DNA of 64,000 nucleotides, from the NCBI GenBank assembly GCA_949299015.1, contig CASFYT010000004.1, positions 1 to 64,000 of the forward strand, given 5' to 3'. The notes under the pieces are model-generated. The model made no database searches. It saw only the letters and a program-made list of their open reading frames with translations, and had not been told where the DNA came from. The first letter of the stretch is position 1. Each line of letters begins with the position of its first letter. A program made the translations under genes and the position numbers. This DNA is from an uncultured Bacillota bacterium (GTDB taxonomy: Bacteria; Bacillota_I; Bacilli_A; RFN20; CAG-288). Below are positions 35,923-44,796 of the stretch, in pieces.

Positions 35923-36744
35923 ATGGCGCGCAACAACGAGAGCCAGCCGAAGGCGATCGACCTTCCGAGCTATCCCGACGGCAACGCGGGAACCCCGCGC
36001 GACAAGCTTCTCGAATATCGCCAGACCCGGGACATCGCCCTTCGGAACGAGATCGTCGAAGAGAACCTTCGTCTCGTCGTCAAGATCGCTTCGGAATACG
36101 CCCGACGCCTCCACCTTCCCATCGAGGACCTCTTTCAGGAGGGAAGCCTGGGATTGATCAAGGCCGTCGAAGATTTCGATCCCGAAAAGAAATTCGCCTT
36201 TTCGACGTTGGCGACGGCCTACATCCGGAACAGCATCTTTCGCTATATCACCAACGATGCCAGGACGATCCGGATCGGCACGCACGACCTGACCAAGTAT
36301 CGCAAGATCGCGTCGGCCGAGGAGGAGCTGATTCATTCGCTCAAGCGGGACGTCACCGACCAAGAGATCTTCCAGAAGCTCGGCGGGACGATTTCGGAGA
36401 GGGAAATCGCCCGCCTTCGCAATGGTCCCAGCCGGATCCTCTCCCTGGATACGTCCACAAAGGACAGAGACGGTCAGGAGACCGGACGCAGCCTTGGAGA
36501 AAGGTTTGCCGACGACTCGGCCGACCCCCGCGTCCTCTCCCTGGACAACGAGCGGGACGAGATGCTCCTGAAGGCGCTTTCCTGCCTCGATGCGGAGGAC
36601 CGGGACATCGTCCTTTCCCGCCACCAGGAAAAGCCCGTCACCCTGCAGGAACTTGCGAAACGGTATGGCATTTCCGCGGAGGCGGTCCGCCAACGCGAAG
36701 GACGCGCCCTACGAAAGCTCAAGAGCCTTCTCACGAAGGACTAG
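35923..36744 (+). CDS. Second sigma-70 family factor
   Basis: The 273-residue protein has sigma region 2 (EENLRLVVKIASEYARR, LFQEGSLGLIKAVEDF, FSTLATAYIRNSIFRYI), a region 3-like middle and region 4 helix-turn-helix (LQELAKRYGISAEAVRQREG). It has no region 1.1 or 1.2. The region 2.4 segment differs from RpoD (ATAYIRNSIFRY instead of [12 protein letters not shown]), so promoter choice should differ. It is encoded 1.4 kb after rpoD in the same direction, behind trmK and nif3. No anti-sigma gene is adjacent. The 3' end overlaps ispH tail to tail by 36 bp. Confidence 0.85.
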   Translation: MARNNESQPKAIDLPSYPDGNAGTPRDKLLEYRQTRDIALRNEIVEENLRLVVKIASEYARRLHLPIEDLFQEGSLGLIKAVEDFDPEKKFAFSTLATAYIRNSIFRYITNDARTIRIGTHDLTKYRKIASAEEELIHSLKRDVTDQEIFQKLGGTISEREIARLRNGPSRILSLDTSTKDRDGQETGRSLGERFADDSADPRVLSLDNERDEMLLKALSCLDAEDRDIVLSRHQEKPVTLQELAKRYGISAEAVRQREGRALRKLKSLLTKD

Positions 36745-37569
36745 TTCCCGGTACATCCTTTCGACTTCCTCCCCGCTGATGCTCGTGGAAGAGCCGAGGA
36801 GAACGTCCTTCCTGCCGAGGACGTCGGATGGAAAGGAGGCGCTGGTCGGGCAGATGGAGCCCTCGAGACCGGGAAATCCTTCGAGGACGGAACGGAGGAT
36901 TTCGTTCGCGTTGGAGGAGAGGGGGTCGCCGGCGACGGCAAAGAAGAAATCCTTCGGCTCCTTTCCCTGCAGGAAGGAGAAGGCCTCCTCGACCCGTTTC
37001 CGGTAGAGGGGGCAGAGCGGGAATTCCTGGACGACCTTCGTCCGTCCCTCCAACAGTCGGAGGGCCTCGATTCGCGTCGATTCGGCGATGGTCGTCTGGC
37101 AGACGAGGACGACTTCCTTCGGAAGGACAATCCGTGCAAGCTGCTCGGAGAGGTTCTTTCGGGCATCGAGAAGAACCATCGCGGGAAAGCGGGAGAGAAA
37201 GCCGATCGTTTCCGGATGTCCGTCCTTTCCCAGGAACAGGATCGGCATCTTCCTTACGCCTTCCAGCTCGCGGTATCGCCTGGAGATCAGGGGGCAGGTC
37301 GCATCGAAGAGCTGGGCTCCCGAAAACCTCCTTTCGTCGCGGACGTCGTGGCCATGGGCGGAAAAGACGACGTTGCCGGTGTGGACTTCCTCATCCGGTG
37401 CACAAAGGCGGGCATGGTAGGCCTCCAGAAGGGCCTGGTTCTCCTTCTTGTTGTGAAGGAGCGGATGCGTGAGATAGAGGGCACCTGGAAGCTCCGCGGC
37501 CCGTGCCATCACGGAAATCGCGTTCTTCACCCCGGCGCAGAAGCCGTAGTCCGGCAGAAGGTAGATCAT
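36709..37569 (-). CDS. ispH: 4-hydroxy-3-methylbut-2-enyl diphosphate reductase IspH
   Basis: IspH makes IPP and DMAPP in the last step of the MEP isoprenoid pathway and carries an iron-sulphur cluster. The 286-residue protein has the three cluster cysteines (C11 in GFCAGV, C92 in DATCPLI, and the Cys of ICPTS), plus FSAHGH. The start MIYLLPDYGFCAGV at 37569 fits the family; in-frame starts upstream would lie inside the promoter. No Shine-Dalgarno is present. The 3' end overlaps the opposing sigma-factor gene by 36 bp. Confidence 0.94.
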   Translation of the reverse strand: MIYLLPDYGFCAGVKNAISVMARAAELPGALYLTHPLLHNKKENQALLEAYHARLCAPDEEVHTGNVVFSAHGHDVRDERRFSGAQLFDATCPLISRRYRELEGVRKMPILFLGKDGHPETIGFLSRFPAMVLLDARKNLSEQLARIVLPKEVVLVCQTTIAESTRIEALRLLEGRTKVVQEFPLCPLYRKRVEEAFSFLQGKEPKDFFFAVAGDPLSSNANEILRSVLEGFPGLEGSICPTSASFPSDVLGRKDVLLGSSTSISGEEVERMYRELVLREKALELS

Positions 37570-37575
37570 GAGAGA

Positions 37576-37604
37576 ATTGTAGGTCATCGACCGCAATCTG
37601 TCTA
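37576..37604 (-). promoter_or_regulatory. Promoter of ispH, leaderless
   Basis: On the minus strand TAGACA (37604-37599), 17 bp, TACAAT (37581-37576): five of six matches in each box. The -10 ends six bases before the ispH ATG, placing the transcription start at the start codon itself. Confidence 0.75.
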
Positions 37605-37625
37605 GAAGAGCGCGCGCCCATGCGC

Positions 37626-37631
37626 TAGAAT
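37626..37631 (+). promoter_or_regulatory. Candidate -10 box of apt-relA
   Basis: TAGAAT lies 30 bp before the apt ATG, with GGGAGGAGAG between. A TAGAAG 17 bp upstream is a weak -35. It diverges from the ispH promoter. Confidence 0.5.
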
Positions 37632-37660
37632 GGAGAAGTGAAAACGGGAGGAGAGATGCG

Positions 37661-38170
37661 ATGGACTACTCGAAATACATTGGCGTGACGATGGACTTTC
37701 CGACAAAGGGGATTTCCTTCAAGGATATCTCCCCCCTCCTGAGGGACAAGGAAGCCTTCCACCACTGCATCGACGACATGGCGAAGCTCGCGGAGCCGTA
37801 CCATCCGGACCTGCTCTGCGGTCCGGAAAGCCGCGCCTTCCTCTTCGGTGCCGCCCTGGCCTACCGCATGGGCATCGGCTTCGTCATGGCTCGAAAGGCG
37901 GGAAAGCTTCCGGGAGTCGTCTATCAGATCAGCTACCAGCTCGAATATGGGTCGGCAACGCTTGCGATTCCGAAGAACAGCTTCGTTCCCGGCCAGCGCG
38001 TCCTGATGATCGACGACCTGATGGCGACCGGCGGGACGTTCTCGGCGCTCAAGGAACTGATCTCGATGGCCGGCGGTGACCCGGTCGGGGCATTGACGCT
38101 GATTCGGCTGAAGGAGCTTGAGGGCGAGAAGAACCTCGACGTCCCCTGTTCCTCCCTGATGGATCTCTGA
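37661..38170 (+). CDS. apt: Adenine phosphoribosyltransferase
   Basis: Apt salvages adenine to AMP with PRPP. The 169-residue protein has FPTKGISFKDISPLL at the N-terminus and the PRPP loop VLMIDDLMATGGT. GGGAGGAGAG precedes the ATG. It is followed after 1 bp by relA, the same pair seen in Bacillus (secDF-recJ-apt-relA), although secDF-recJ is 30 kb away here. Confidence 0.95.
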   Translation: MDYSKYIGVTMDFPTKGISFKDISPLLRDKEAFHHCIDDMAKLAEPYHPDLLCGPESRAFLFGAALAYRMGIGFVMARKAGKLPGVVYQISYQLEYGSATLAIPKNSFVPGQRVLMIDDLMATGGTFSALKELISMAGGDPVGALTLIRLKELEGEKNLDVPCSSLMDL

Positions 38171-38171
38171 C

Positions 38172-40376
38172 ATGGCCGACGAAAACCATCTTGTCACCTT
38201 TGACGAACTGAAGGCGACCTATTCCCGATACATCCACCGCGCCGAGGACCTGAAGCTCCTGGAGCGAGCGTATCTTTTTGCTGAGAAGAAACATGAGGGA
38301 CAATTCCGGAAATCCGGTGACCCCTACGTCACCCACTGCCTTGGCGTCGCCAAGATCCTCGCCGAGCTGGAGGTCGGCCCGCAGACCATCTGCGCCGGTC
38401 TCCTCCACGACACGATCGAGGACACGGGGACGACGAAGGAGGAGATCGCCTCGGCCTTTACCGACGAGATCGCGAACTTGGTCGAGGCCTTGACCAAGGT
38501 CACCCGGCTGAGCGACTACAAGAACGTCGAGTTCACGGCGGAGAACCATCGGAAGATCTTCGTGGCGATGGCGCGCGACGTCCGCGTCATCATCGTCAAG
38601 CTGGCCGACCGTCTCCACAACATGAGGACGCTCCAGTTCCAGCCGGAAGCCAAGCAGAAGCGCATCTCCCAGGAAACCCTCGAGGTCTATGCGCCGATCG
38701 CCCACCGCCTTGGACTTTACAAAATTCAGACCGAGCTGGAGGACCTTTCCCTGCGCTATTCGGAGCCGGAGCGCTTCCGCGAGATTCAGGACAAGGTCCA
38801 GGCAGTCTACGAGGATGCACATGCCTCCCTGGACGCCTTGAAGGACGAACTCATCACGATCCTGGGCCCGACCCACATTCCCTTTGTCATCCTCGATCGC
38901 GTCAAGTCGGTCTACTCGATCTACAAGAAGATGTACGTGAAGCATCACTCGTTTGAGCAGATTTATGACATCATGGCCCTTCGCGTAATCACGAAGACGG
39001 AGCAGAACTGCTACGAGATTCTTGGCTACGTTCATGCCAACTTCAAGCCCGTTCCAGGACGTTTCAAGGATTACATCGCCATGCCCAAGCCCAACATGTA
39101 TCAGTCGCTCCATACGACCATCGTGACGGACACCGGCCACTTCTTCGAAATCCAGATACGGACGGAGAAGATGGATGAGACGGCCGAGGGCGGCATTGCG
39201 GCCCACTGGCGCTACAAGGAAGGATCCAACTACGACCCCAAGAAGGAGCAGGTGGAGATCGAGAACCAGCTGCACTGGTTCAAGGACTTCGTCTCGATGA
39301 CCAACGAAGGCTCCCTGCAGGAGAACGCGAAGGACTACGTCGAGACCCTCTCCCACGATATCTTCGAGGCGCATGTCTACGTCTTCACGCCCAAGGGGAA
39401 CGTCATCTGCCTCCCCAACGGGTCGACGCCGATCGATTTCGCCTATCGCATCCACTCGGACATCGGAGAGCATCTCTCGGGCAGCCGAGTCAACAACACG
39501 CTCGTGCCGATCTCGACACCGCTGAAGACCGGTGACATCGTCGAGGTCATCACGAGCAAGAACGCCTCTCCCAATTCGGAGTGGCTCAACATCGCCAAGA
39601 CCAACTTCGCCCGGAACAAGATCCGGAAGTATCTGGTTCGTCAGAACGCCGACTACGTCCGCGACGATGCCATCAAGCGCGGGAAGCAGGCTCTGACGGA
39701 CGGGCTCAGGGAGCGAAAGATCAATCTCGATCCTTCCAAACTGGTGACCAAGAAGGTCCTCGACTCCCTCCGGTGTTCCACAGCGGAGGATCTCTATCTC
39801 CTCGTGGGGAACAGGACGATCAGTCCGCAGCAGGTCATCGACGCCAATGAAAACATCTTCTATTCGCCGAGGAAATCCGAGGAACAGCTTGCGGAGGAGA
39901 TCAACGCCAAGCAGGCGAAGAAGAATCGTTCCGACAGCGTTCTGCTGGCCAACGGCGACAGCGTCATGATCACGCTGGCGAACTGCTGCCTTCCGATTCC
40001 GGGAGACGACATCGTCGGCTTCGTCTCGACGGGGCAGGGCGTCAAGGTCCACCGCTCCGACTGCCCCAACATCCAGCACGTCGACAAGGCCCGCCTGCTT
40101 CCCGTCGTCTGGAATCCGGACGCCCTCCAGGCGGAGTACATGGTCGACCTGGCCGTCCAATGCCATGATCGCGACGGCCTGCTCATGGACGTCCTGAACA
40201 TCCTCAACAGCAATCAGGCCAAGCTCTACAAGGTGAATGCCAAGTACCATCCGGGAAGTTCCACGACGACGATCCTGCTCTCCCTTGCGGTCAAGAGCAA
40301 GGAGAACCTCGACAAGTACCTGCACCTGCTCTCCGGCGTCAAGTCGGTCTTCCAGGTCGACCGGATCCGCCATTAG
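38172..40376 (+). CDS. relA: Bifunctional (p)ppGpp synthetase/hydrolase Rel
   Basis: Rel makes and degrades the alarmone (p)ppGpp. The 734-residue protein keeps both catalytic domains: HD hydrolase (GLLHDTIEDTG at about 76-86, with VKLADRLHNMRTL) and synthetase (GRFKDYIAMPKPNMYQSLHT). TGS (VFTPKGNVICLPNGSTPIDF), a Cys-containing zinc-finger region (LANCCLPIPGD) and a C-terminal ACT domain follow. The RFKD motif is the form seen in bifunctional enzymes. It follows apt after 1 bp. Confidence 0.97.
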   Translation: MADENHLVTFDELKATYSRYIHRAEDLKLLERAYLFAEKKHEGQFRKSGDPYVTHCLGVAKILAELEVGPQTICAGLLHDTIEDTGTTKEEIASAFTDEIANLVEALTKVTRLSDYKNVEFTAENHRKIFVAMARDVRVIIVKLADRLHNMRTLQFQPEAKQKRISQETLEVYAPIAHRLGLYKIQTELEDLSLRYSEPERFREIQDKVQAVYEDAHASLDALKDELITILGPTHIPFVILDRVKSVYSIYKKMYVKHHSFEQIYDIMALRVITKTEQNCYEILGYVHANFKPVPGRFKDYIAMPKPNMYQSLHTTIVTDTGHFFEIQIRTEKMDETAEGGIAAHWRYKEGSNYDPKKEQVEIENQLHWFKDFVSMTNEGSLQENAKDYVETLSHDIFEAHVYVFTPKGNVICLPNGSTPIDFAYRIHSDIGEHLSGSRVNNTLVPISTPLKTGDIVEVITSKNASPNSEWLNIAKTNFARNKIRKYLVRQNADYVRDDAIKRGKQALTDGLRERKINLDPSKLVTKKVLDSLRCSTAEDLYLLVGNRTISPQQVIDANENIFYSPRKSEEQLAEEINAKQAKKNRSDSVLLANGDSVMITLANCCLPIPGDDIVGFVSTGQGVKVHRSDCPNIQHVDKARLLPVVWNPDALQAEYMVDLAVQCHDRDGLLMDVLNILNSNQAKLYKVNAKYHPGSSTTTILLSLAVKSKENLDKYLHLLSGVKSVFQVDRIRH

Positions 40377-40401
40377 TCTTCCTTCTCAAAGAGAAATATC
40401 A

Positions 40402-40407
40402 TATAAT
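40402..40407 (+). promoter_or_regulatory. Candidate -10 box of hisS-aspS
   Basis: TATAAT lies in the 59-bp gap after relA, followed by TAGGAGG and the hisS ATG. There is no clear -35. Confidence 0.5.
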
Positions 40408-40435
40408 CGTTAGGCTTTTTTAGGAGGTTTTTTCG

Positions 40436-41695
40436 ATGAGCGATCAAGGCATCAGACGGCCGCGTGGAACGACCGACTACTATGGGCAGGATGCCCAAAG
40501 GCTCGTGAGGCTGAGAGACCTTCTCATGGACGAGTCCCGCCGCTATGGGGCCCTGGAGGTCGATCCTCCCGTCTTCGAGGAGAGCCGCCTTTTCCACCGC
40601 TCGGTCGGCGAGAGCTCCGACATCGTCCGAAAGGAGACCTTCGACCTGGTCCGCAAGGGCGACAAGGACTACACGCTGCGCCCGGAATTCACGGCCGGAG
40701 TCAACCGGATGGCGCTGGAGAACAAGCTCTATGCCTCGCCGGACCTTCCGCTCCGCCTTTCCTACTTCGGCAAGGTCTTCCGCTACGAAAGGCCTCAATC
40801 GGGCCGGCTTCGGGAGTTTTATCAATACGGCGTCGAGTTCCTGGACCGCACCGTCGACCTCGACACGTCGATGGACTGCCTCCTCCTCTCCCTTTCGGCC
40901 GTCCAGAGGGCGCTGGGAAAGCAGGTTCGGGTCAAGCTCAACTTCCTGGGCAGCTTCGCATCGCGCGAACGATACAAGCACGCCCTGTACGACTTCTTCT
41001 CCCCGCTGGCCTCCTCGATGTGCGAGGACTGCCAGAGCCGGCTGAAGACCAATCCGCTCCGCATCCTCGACTGCAAGGTCCCGGAAGACCAGAACCTGGC
41101 CCGCACGGCGCCGCGGATCGAGGATTACCTTGACGAGGCCGATCGGCAGGAGTACCAGACCATGCTTCGAACCCTCGACGAAATGGGCGTCGACTACGAG
41201 AAGGACGACGGTCTCGTCCGCGGGCTCGATTACTACACGGGTTTGGTCTGGGAGATCTACGACAAGGAGAATCCCTCCTTCCCGGCCCTGGGGGGAGGCG
41301 GAAAGTATGCCTCGCTGATGAAGGACATCGGCGGACCGGAGTTCGAGGGCATCGGCTTCTCCCTGGGCGTCGAACGACTCCTCCTGGACATGGACGAGGA
41401 GCGGCGGGCTCAGCTCGTCGAAGGGGACGGAACCGACTTCTTCGTCATCGACCTGGAACGGAAGGGCAAGGCCCTTCGCCTGATGCGGGAAATCCGTCTT
41501 TCGGGCCGATGCTGCCTGACCCCCTCCTTCTCCCGCGCGCTTGGCGGTGCCTTCAAGATGGCCGACCGCTTCCGCGCCCGAAAGGTGCTCATCGTCTTCG
41601 AGGACGGTCACCTGGAGCTGAAGGACATGGAGAGCAGGACGCAGGAACGGATCGAGGAGGACGATTTCCTCCGATCGCTGAAAGGAGAGAACTGA
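40436..41695 (+). CDS. hisS: Histidyl-tRNA synthetase
   Basis: HisRS (419 aa) is a class II enzyme. It has RRPRGTTDYYG (motif 1 region), YTLRPEFTAGVNR and FRYERPQSGRLREFYQYGVE (motif 2), the histidine-specific GLDYYTGLVWEI, and LGVERLLL (motif 3), with a C-terminal anticodon-binding domain. AGGAGG precedes the ATG. hisS-aspS is a conserved Firmicutes pair; here the spacing is 3 bp. Confidence 0.96.
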   Translation: MSDQGIRRPRGTTDYYGQDAQRLVRLRDLLMDESRRYGALEVDPPVFEESRLFHRSVGESSDIVRKETFDLVRKGDKDYTLRPEFTAGVNRMALENKLYASPDLPLRLSYFGKVFRYERPQSGRLREFYQYGVEFLDRTVDLDTSMDCLLLSLSAVQRALGKQVRVKLNFLGSFASRERYKHALYDFFSPLASSMCEDCQSRLKTNPLRILDCKVPEDQNLARTAPRIEDYLDEADRQEYQTMLRTLDEMGVDYEKDDGLVRGLDYYTGLVWEIYDKENPSFPALGGGGKYASLMKDIGGPEFEGIGFSLGVERLLLDMDEERRAQLVEGDGTDFFVIDLERKGKALRLMREIRLSGRCCLTPSFSRALGGAFKMADRFRARKVLIVFEDGHLELKDMESRTQERIEEDDFLRSLKGEN

Positions 41696-41698
41696 ACG

Positions 41699-43438
41699 AT
41701 GCTTCGAACACATACTTGCGGCGAGCTGACCGCCCATGACGTCGGAAAGGAAGTCCGCCTCTGCGGCTTCGTCGACGGCGTCCGCAACCTCGGATCCCTC
41801 GTCTTCGTCGATCTGCGCGATTGCTACGGCATCACCCAGCTCAACGTCAAGCCGGCCGACCAGGAACGCTGGCATCTCCGCAGCGAGGACTCGATCCAGG
41901 CAAAGGGGACCGTGGTCCTTCGCAGCGCTCCCAACCACGACCTTCCGACGGGAGAGATCGAGATCGACGTCCACGAGGTGACCGTCTATTCCGAGAGCGA
42001 GACGACGCCTTTTCCCATCCAGGACGAGGTCACGGCCAGCGAGGAGACGCGGCTGGAGTACCGCTACCTCGACCTGCGCCGCCCCAAGATGTTCCGCTAT
42101 CTCAAGACGCGGGCCCTGATCTCCCAATACGCCCGTGAATTTCTGACGAAGGAGGGTTTCCTCGAAGTCGACACGCCGACCCTGATCAAGTCGACGCCGG
42201 AAGGGGCAAGGGACTACCTGGTCCCCAGCCGCACCTTCCCAGGCTCGTTCTACGCCCTCCCGCAGTCGCCTCAGCTCTACAAGCAGCTCCTGATGGTCGC
42301 CGGAGTCGACCGCTACTTCCAGCTCGCCCACTGCTATCGCGACGAGGACCAGAGGGCGGACCGGCAGCCGGAGTTCATGCAGATCGACTGCGAGATGTCC
42401 TACGTCGAGCGCGAGGACGTGCTGAGGATCATCGAAGGGCTGCTCAAGGACCTTTTCCGCCGCATCAAGGGCGTCGAGCTTCCCGATTTCGCGCGCCTTT
42501 CCTACAAGGAGGCCATCGAACGGTATGGGTCGGACAAGCCCGACCTTCGCTTCGGCATGACCCTGGAGGAGGTGACGGACGTCCTGGGCCGCTCCGGCTT
42601 CAAGGCGTACGAGGGGAAGACAATCGAGGCCCTCCTGGTTCCGCAGATGGCCGCGAAGGTCTCACGCAAGCACATGGACGAGGACAACGTCCTGGCGAAG
42701 AAGTTCGGCGTCTTCGGCGTCAGCCACCTGAAGTTCGAGGAAGGAAAGTGGAATGCCTCCATCGTCAAGAACATCCAGCCCGAGGCGCTGGAGGAACTCA
42801 CGAGGCGTCTGCGTCCGCAGGAAGGAGACCTCCTCCTGCTCTGCGCCGACCTGGACAAGGAGAGGGCCTGTCTGGCCCTGGGCGCGCTTCGTCTCGAGTA
42901 CGGGAAGAAGCTAGGCCTGATGTCCAAGGACGACTACCGGCCGCTCTTCGTCATCGACTGGCCGCTCTTCGAGCGCGACAAGGACGGAAGGATCGTCTCC
43001 CTCTCCAATCCCTTCACAAGGCCCGTTGACGAAGACCTCCCCTACCTCGACAGCGATCCCACGAGGATCCGTTCGACCTCCTACGATACGGTCCTCAACG
43101 GCGTCGAGCTCTCCTCGGGCGCGCTTCGCATCCATGACGCGAAGGTCCAGCGGAAGGTCTTTTCCCTCCTCGGCCTGACGGAGGAGGACATCGATGTCCG
43201 CTTCGGATTCCTGGTGAAGGCCCTTCGCTTCGGCGTCCCGCCGGAGGGAGGCTTCGGAATCGGCATCGAGCGCCTGGCGATGGAGCTCTGCCAGACGGAC
43301 AACGTGCGCGACGTCGTCGCCTTCCCGAAGAACCTTCGCGGTGCCGAACCGATGTCCGAATGTCCGAGCCCCGTCCCTCAGGAAGACCTGGACGTTCTTT
43401 CGCTGCAGATCGTCAGGAAGGGAGAGGACCATGTCTGA
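41699..43438 (+). CDS. aspS: Aspartyl-tRNA synthetase
   Basis: AspRS (579 aa) of the bacterial type. It has the N-terminal OB anticodon-binding domain (VRLCGFVDGVRNLGSLVFVD), class II motif 2 (FQLAHCYRDEDQRADRQPEF), the bacterial GAD insertion (about 285-410) and motif 3 (GFGIGIERLAM). GAAAGGAG lies ahead of the ATG. It overlaps the following helicase gene by 8 bp. Confidence 0.97.
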   Translation: MLRTHTCGELTAHDVGKEVRLCGFVDGVRNLGSLVFVDLRDCYGITQLNVKPADQERWHLRSEDSIQAKGTVVLRSAPNHDLPTGEIEIDVHEVTVYSESETTPFPIQDEVTASEETRLEYRYLDLRRPKMFRYLKTRALISQYAREFLTKEGFLEVDTPTLIKSTPEGARDYLVPSRTFPGSFYALPQSPQLYKQLLMVAGVDRYFQLAHCYRDEDQRADRQPEFMQIDCEMSYVEREDVLRIIEGLLKDLFRRIKGVELPDFARLSYKEAIERYGSDKPDLRFGMTLEEVTDVLGRSGFKAYEGKTIEALLVPQMAAKVSRKHMDEDNVLAKKFGVFGVSHLKFEEGKWNASIVKNIQPEALEELTRRLRPQEGDLLLLCADLDKERACLALGALRLEYGKKLGLMSKDDYRPLFVIDWPLFERDKDGRIVSLSNPFTRPVDEDLPYLDSDPTRIRSTSYDTVLNGVELSSGALRIHDAKVQRKVFSLLGLTEEDIDVRFGFLVKALRFGVPPEGGFGIGIERLAMELCQTDNVRDVVAFPKNLRGAEPMSECPSPVPQEDLDVLSLQIVRKGEDHV

Positions 43439-44795
43439 CACGGGCCTTCCCTTTTCCTCCCTGGCCCTGGATCGTTGCCTGACCGACGTCCTTTCGAAGA
43501 ACGGATTCCTCCGGATGTCCCCCGTCCAGGAGAAGACGATCCCCTTCCTTCTCCGAGGAGAGAACGTCCTCTCCCTTTCTCCGACCGGAACGGGAAAGAC
43601 GCTGGCCTATGCCGCCCCGCTCCTGGAGAAGGCGCTGAAGAGCGAGAAGCCGACGTCGATCCTTCTCTTTCCGACCGTCGCCCTGCTCGACCAGGTCCAT
43701 CAGGTCCTCCGAACGCTGGCCAGGGACCTCTTCGGCGAAGAGGCGGTGAAGGCGCTCCGTTCGCGGAAGGATTTCACGCGCGGCAATCCGCGCATCCTCC
43801 TTTCCACTCCGCACCTCTACCCGGAGATCCTTGCCCGCTACGACACCTCGATGGTCCAGGACGTCGTCCTTGACGAAGGGGACATGCTGGTCTACGACGG
43901 CTTTTCCGAGATCCTCTCCCTCCTTTCCAGCGCCATCCGCAAGGGGTCCGTCTCCTTCTTCTCGGCCTCCCTTCCGACGCAGAAGGTCCGGGAGGTCACC
44001 AAGTCGCTCAGGATCTCGAACGTCGTCGACGTGCGAGATGCGATCACCGCCCACGGCGTCCGACATCACTTCGTCTTCGCCCGTTCGATGGGCCCGGAGG
44101 AAGCCTTCCTCTCCCTTGTCCGCGCCCTCCTTCCGACGAAGATGATCGTCTTCGTCAGCCGCGGCGACACGCTGCCCCGTCTCTCCTCCCTCCTCAAGAA
44201 GGAAGGAATCGAGTTCCTTTCCCTCCAGGGACAGGAGGACAAGCGCGACATCCGGCGAAAGGTCGAGCTCTTCCGACGGATGCCGATCGGAATCCTGCTG
44301 GCGACCGACTATCTCTCGCGAGGCATCGACGTCCCCGACTGCAAGGTCGTCCTTTCCTACGACCTTCCCCGACGCGCGGACTACTATTTCCACCGCGCCG
44401 GACGGACCGGCCGCTTCGGAACGGAAGGCGACTCCTACGTCCTGGTCCTGGATGACGAGGAATCGTTGGACAACGCGCGGCGGCTCTCGCGCCGGGAGGA
44501 GTCCTTCGACCTCTTCGCCCTCACCCGGGAAGGGCTGAAGAGCCAGCGCGGGCAGTACCTGTTCAAGAGCCTCGGAAAGAAGGACCAATCCAACGAAAGG
44601 CTTCAGAAGCAGATTCGACATGCCGTCAACGAGACGAAGTCGAAGAAGGTCAAGCCCAACTACAAGAAGAAGGTCCAAAAGGCCGTCGACCTCGTCAAGC
44701 TGAAACACCGGAAGAAGGTCGTCCTGACCAACATCGCCCGCAAGGGTGGGAAGGCGCAGGACTATCATGAGGACGAAAGGCGCAGGAAGCGCTGA
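43431..44795 (+). CDS. DEAD-box-family RNA helicase, DEGD variant
   Basis: The 454-residue protein has the helicase motifs Q (RMSPVQEKTIP), I (SPTGTGKT at 50-57), II (VLDEGD at 146-151), III (FFSASLP), V (LATDYLSRGIDVPD) and VI (HRAGRTGRFG). Motif II is DEGD where DEAD is expected, and motif III is SAS rather than SAT. A Lys/Arg-rich tail (from about 400) should bind RNA. The enzyme resembles cold-shock or ribosome-assembly helicases such as CshB, but the exact subfamily is not assigned. It overlaps aspS by 8 bp. Confidence 0.88.
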   Translation: MSDTGLPFSSLALDRCLTDVLSKNGFLRMSPVQEKTIPFLLRGENVLSLSPTGTGKTLAYAAPLLEKALKSEKPTSILLFPTVALLDQVHQVLRTLARDLFGEEAVKALRSRKDFTRGNPRILLSTPHLYPEILARYDTSMVQDVVLDEGDMLVYDGFSEILSLLSSAIRKGSVSFFSASLPTQKVREVTKSLRISNVVDVRDAITAHGVRHHFVFARSMGPEEAFLSLVRALLPTKMIVFVSRGDTLPRLSSLLKKEGIEFLSLQGQEDKRDIRRKVELFRRMPIGILLATDYLSRGIDVPDCKVVLSYDLPRRADYYFHRAGRTGRFGTEGDSYVLVLDDEESLDNARRLSRREESFDLFALTREGLKSQRGQYLFKSLGKKDQSNERLQKQIRHAVNETKSKKVKPNYKKKVQKAVDLVKLKHRKKVVLTNIARKGGKAQDYHEDERRRKR

Positions 44796-44796
44796 C

